A DNA stretch of 64,000 nucleotides from Prochlorococcus sp. MIT 1341 (GTDB lineage Bacteria > Cyanobacteriota > Cyanobacteriia > PCC-6307 > Cyanobiaceae), in NCBI RefSeq assembly GCF_034092415.1, contig NZ_CP139304.1:62001-126000 (forward strand), given 5' to 3'. Position 1 is the stretch's first letter. Every line of letters begins with the position of its first letter. Positions 62,261 to 64,000 of this stretch are shown here, piece by piece. A program made the translations under genes and the position numbers. The notes beneath the pieces are model-generated. The model was given only the letters and a program-made list of their open reading frames with translations. It made no database searches and was not told the DNA's origin.

Positions 62261-63451
62261 TTGAAGAGACTAGACCCATCTAATCAGTTAGATCTTCTTC
62301 GCTCAAAGAGTAAGAAGTTAGCGTCACTCATTTATCTTGATGAGGCTCTTTACCTTCAAGAGTTGAGAAGTTCCTTACTTGGTGCAGTTAGGCAAGCAAT
62401 CTTTCAGCTGATTACCTACGGAAATAAAAATAGACTAAGCAAAATTTCTGTCCCTCTACGCGATAACTTAATTCAATCTGTTGACAGGTCAGTCTCACAA
62501 TGTTGTTCGTTATTAACCGTTGAACATTTGATAGCTCTAATGAATCAAATGAGAGAGGAAAAGCGAATCCGTCAAGAAAGGGCTAGGCAGAAGTTGCTTA
62601 TGGAAATTAACAATCAGAATAAATCAAAGCAAGAGCCCTATGGTTCTTTATCTATAAGTATGGTCCCCCCGCTGGAAAATACTGAGCCTGTTGAAAAGCT
62701 TTTTACCAGCTTGGATTATAACGATGTCCTTAATGATACAAGTAGTATTACTTCAGAAGAAGAGCTTTCTCTCCTCCCCTTAGATGAGGGGCAAGACTCA
62801 AAAGATGTTGAGTCAGATGAGTTCGTTAATAATTCCAAGGCAAAAGCAAAAACTGAACAACCTTTTGAAATGTTCCGATCGCTTTTTGGAATGGCTGAGG
62901 ATACCCTTGAGCCTTCTAATTCTTTGTTGGTTGGTAACAATAATGATGATGACATTAAAGATGGCGAAGAATTTGTGATTAATGAAGAAGACTATTTGAA
63001 AGATGGACTTCTGCCTAGAAATCCAATCGAACTCTCCCGATGGCTTGACTCCTTTGAGAAAGCCATTACAAGAAGGCTGCGAAACCTTTCCCATGCTTTA
63101 AACGTAGAACTTTTGAGGACAGGAGTTATTAGTAATCTTTTGCCAGTTCCACTTTTGGACGCTGCAATCGAGGGAGAATTGGAATTTATTTCTGTTGGGT
63201 CTAACCTTTTAAAAATCCCTTCCCCGGTTCTTTTCTCGCAGTTAGATGATGGAATGGATTTAATTTGTGTTTTGCTACGTTTTTCAGATTTGGAATATGA
63301 ATCCCATCGACTGCGTCGATGTAGATCAAAGATAACGAATCATAAAAACTTATTACTGACAATGGCACGACAACAGCGTCATTGGCAAAGTCGATTTTCT
63401 AATAAGGAGGCACATCAACAATGGTGGGGAAATCCTCCGGAACAGAATTAA
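62261..63451 (+). CDS. Conserved-type hypothetical protein between tsf and recG
   Basis: 396 residues from TTG 62261. A helical N-terminal part (SKKLASLIYLDEALYLQELRSS, ~130 residues) precedes a long acidic, low-complexity linker (about 130-240: SITSEEELSLLPLDEGQDS, NNDDDIKDGEEFV). A C-terminal helical region follows, with LSRWLDSFEKAITRRLRNLSHALN and VPLLDAAIEGELEF. No known catalytic motif is visible. It overlaps recG by 31 bases, so co-expression is likely. I cannot name the family. The acidic linker looks disordered. Confidence 0.75.
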   Translation: MKRLDPSNQLDLLRSKSKKLASLIYLDEALYLQELRSSLLGAVRQAIFQLITYGNKNRLSKISVPLRDNLIQSVDRSVSQCCSLLTVEHLIALMNQMREEKRIRQERARQKLLMEINNQNKSKQEPYGSLSISMVPPLENTEPVEKLFTSLDYNDVLNDTSSITSEEELSLLPLDEGQDSKDVESDEFVNNSKAKAKTEQPFEMFRSLFGMAEDTLEPSNSLLVGNNNDDDIKDGEEFVINEEDYLKDGLLPRNPIELSRWLDSFEKAITRRLRNLSHALNVELLRTGVISNLLPVPLLDAAIEGELEFISVGSNLLKIPSPVLFSQLDDGMDLICVLLRFSDLEYESHRLRRCRSKITNHKNLLLTMARQQRHWQSRFSNKEAHQQWWGNPPEQN

Positions 63452-64000
63452 CTGGTAATTCCAAGAATTCTCTAGATACGCAACAACTGTGCTCTGTATT
63501 GGATTGGATCAGACTTCTTCAAAAAGCTTTTACACTTGAAGTCGAACAGGGTTTTAACAATCTTCAAGGACGACGGGAGTTCTTTCACGAGTTTGCAGAA
63601 CGACAACTTTTGGAGTTCCAGGAAGTTCCTTTACCTGCAGAAACAAGGGTTCAGTTAAAAGAATTGTCAACACAATTCCATCTTTACCCCGAGAAGAATA
63701 AAACTTCACGAAGGCGATTAATTACTAAATCTCGCTTTGAACTGCATCGCCTTAGCAAACATCTTCAGCCCGAATCCCCAATAGGGCCACCACATATCAG
63801 GCATGCTAAAGAATCTATCTCAAATTTCTCTTCTCATACGAAGTTAAACTCTTCTTTAAGTCTTGAAAGTTTGTTGATAGATGTAAAAGGTGTAGGACCT
63901 AGGTTTGCTGAGAAACTTTCTGCTCTTGGCATTATTTTTATTAAAGATCTTCTGGAATATTACCCACGAGATTATGTTGACTATTCTTCCTTGCGTCGAA
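63421..64000 (+). CDS. recG: ATP-dependent DNA helicase RecG, N-terminal part (runs off the right edge)
   Basis: The frame from ATG 63421 is open to the end of the window (~193 codons). After a cyanobacteria-type N-terminal extension of ~150 residues it reaches SLLIDVKGVGPRFAEKL and LEYYPRDYVDYSS. This is the characteristic start of the RecG wedge domain, which remodels stalled replication forks. The helicase motor lies outside. The leading 31 bases overlap the preceding gene, so the exact start could also be slightly later. Confidence 0.9.
   Translation, partial: MVGKSSGTELTGNSKNSLDTQQLCSVLDWIRLLQKAFTLEVEQGFNNLQGRREFFHEFAERQLLEFQEVPLPAETRVQLKELSTQFHLYPEKNKTSRRRLITKSRFELHRLSKHLQPESPIGPPHIRHAKESISNFSSHTKLNSSLSLESLLIDVKGVGPRFAEKLSALGIIFIKDLLEYYPRDYVDYSSLRR

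Overview
The window is a compact, AT-rich, gene-dense stretch of a marine picocyanobacterial chromosome. The best fit is Prochlorococcus, probably a low-light lineage of the SS120/MIT 9211 kind. That assignment is inferred from the gene set (psb28, gun4, pcyA, a PAM68-like factor, SipA/DUF3148, DUF3288, DUF3082, DUF1816, devBCA-type exporter genes, solanesyl diphosphate synthase), the low GC, the short spacers and the frequent TTG/GTG starts. It is not based on a database match. No insertion sequence, prophage, rRNA operon or CRISPR array is visible.

Layout. 1-7.1 kb: end of a cell-wall amidase, glutamate racemase, solanesyl diphosphate synthase, a HAD phosphatase, acetyl-CoA synthetase, a DUF1350 hydrolase-like protein and a DnaQ-type exonuclease. 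7.1-11.2 kb: tRNA-Pro, small membrane proteins, msrA, an ABC exporter and DUF3288. 11.2-26.4 kb: trpD, carA, a STAS anti-sigma-factor antagonist, mini-RNase III, a 23S rRNA methyltransferase with a long disordered tail, gatA, dnaE, a PAM68-like gene, rpsO, ruvA, a drug/metabolite transporter and dnaG. 26.4-30.4 kb: two of the longest gene-free stretches surround umuC and umuD, each preceded by the same LexA-like box, then rlmH and two small genes. 30.5-36.6 kb: rsmA, ispE, DUF3082, pdhB, secD, secF. 36.6-46.3 kb: two tandem AI-2E-type permeases, psb28, mnmH, gun4, an anti-sigma-type kinase, a methyltransferase, glnA with a clear NtcA promoter, and a class V aminotransferase. 46.3-54 kb: tadA, a group II decarboxylase, a membrane GTPase, lspA, bioY, sipA and a pair of M16 peptidases. 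54-64 kb: pcyA, a devB-devC-[ABC flippase-like]-devA cluster, a glycosyltransferase, rpsB-tsf, an uncharacterised acidic protein and the start of recG.

How the parts work together. Photosynthesis is served by gun4 (chlorophyll synthesis), pcyA (bilin), psb28 and the PAM68-like factor (PSII assembly) and sds (plastoquinone tail). Nitrogen is served by glnA under NtcA and by carA. Genome maintenance is served by dnaE, dnaG, ruvA, recG and an SOS-type umuDC pair. The most unusual region is 54.7-60.6 kb. There a three-gene DevBCA-type exporter is split by a second, complete ABC exporter resembling oligosaccharide flippases and is followed by a glycosyltransferase, which suggests an envelope glycoconjugate export locus. 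Other points worth a look are the matched SOS boxes, a strong terminator hairpin holding the first possible trpD start codon, a possible AUA start on the STAS gene, and a structured rpsB leader. Most of the window is ordinary core genome.
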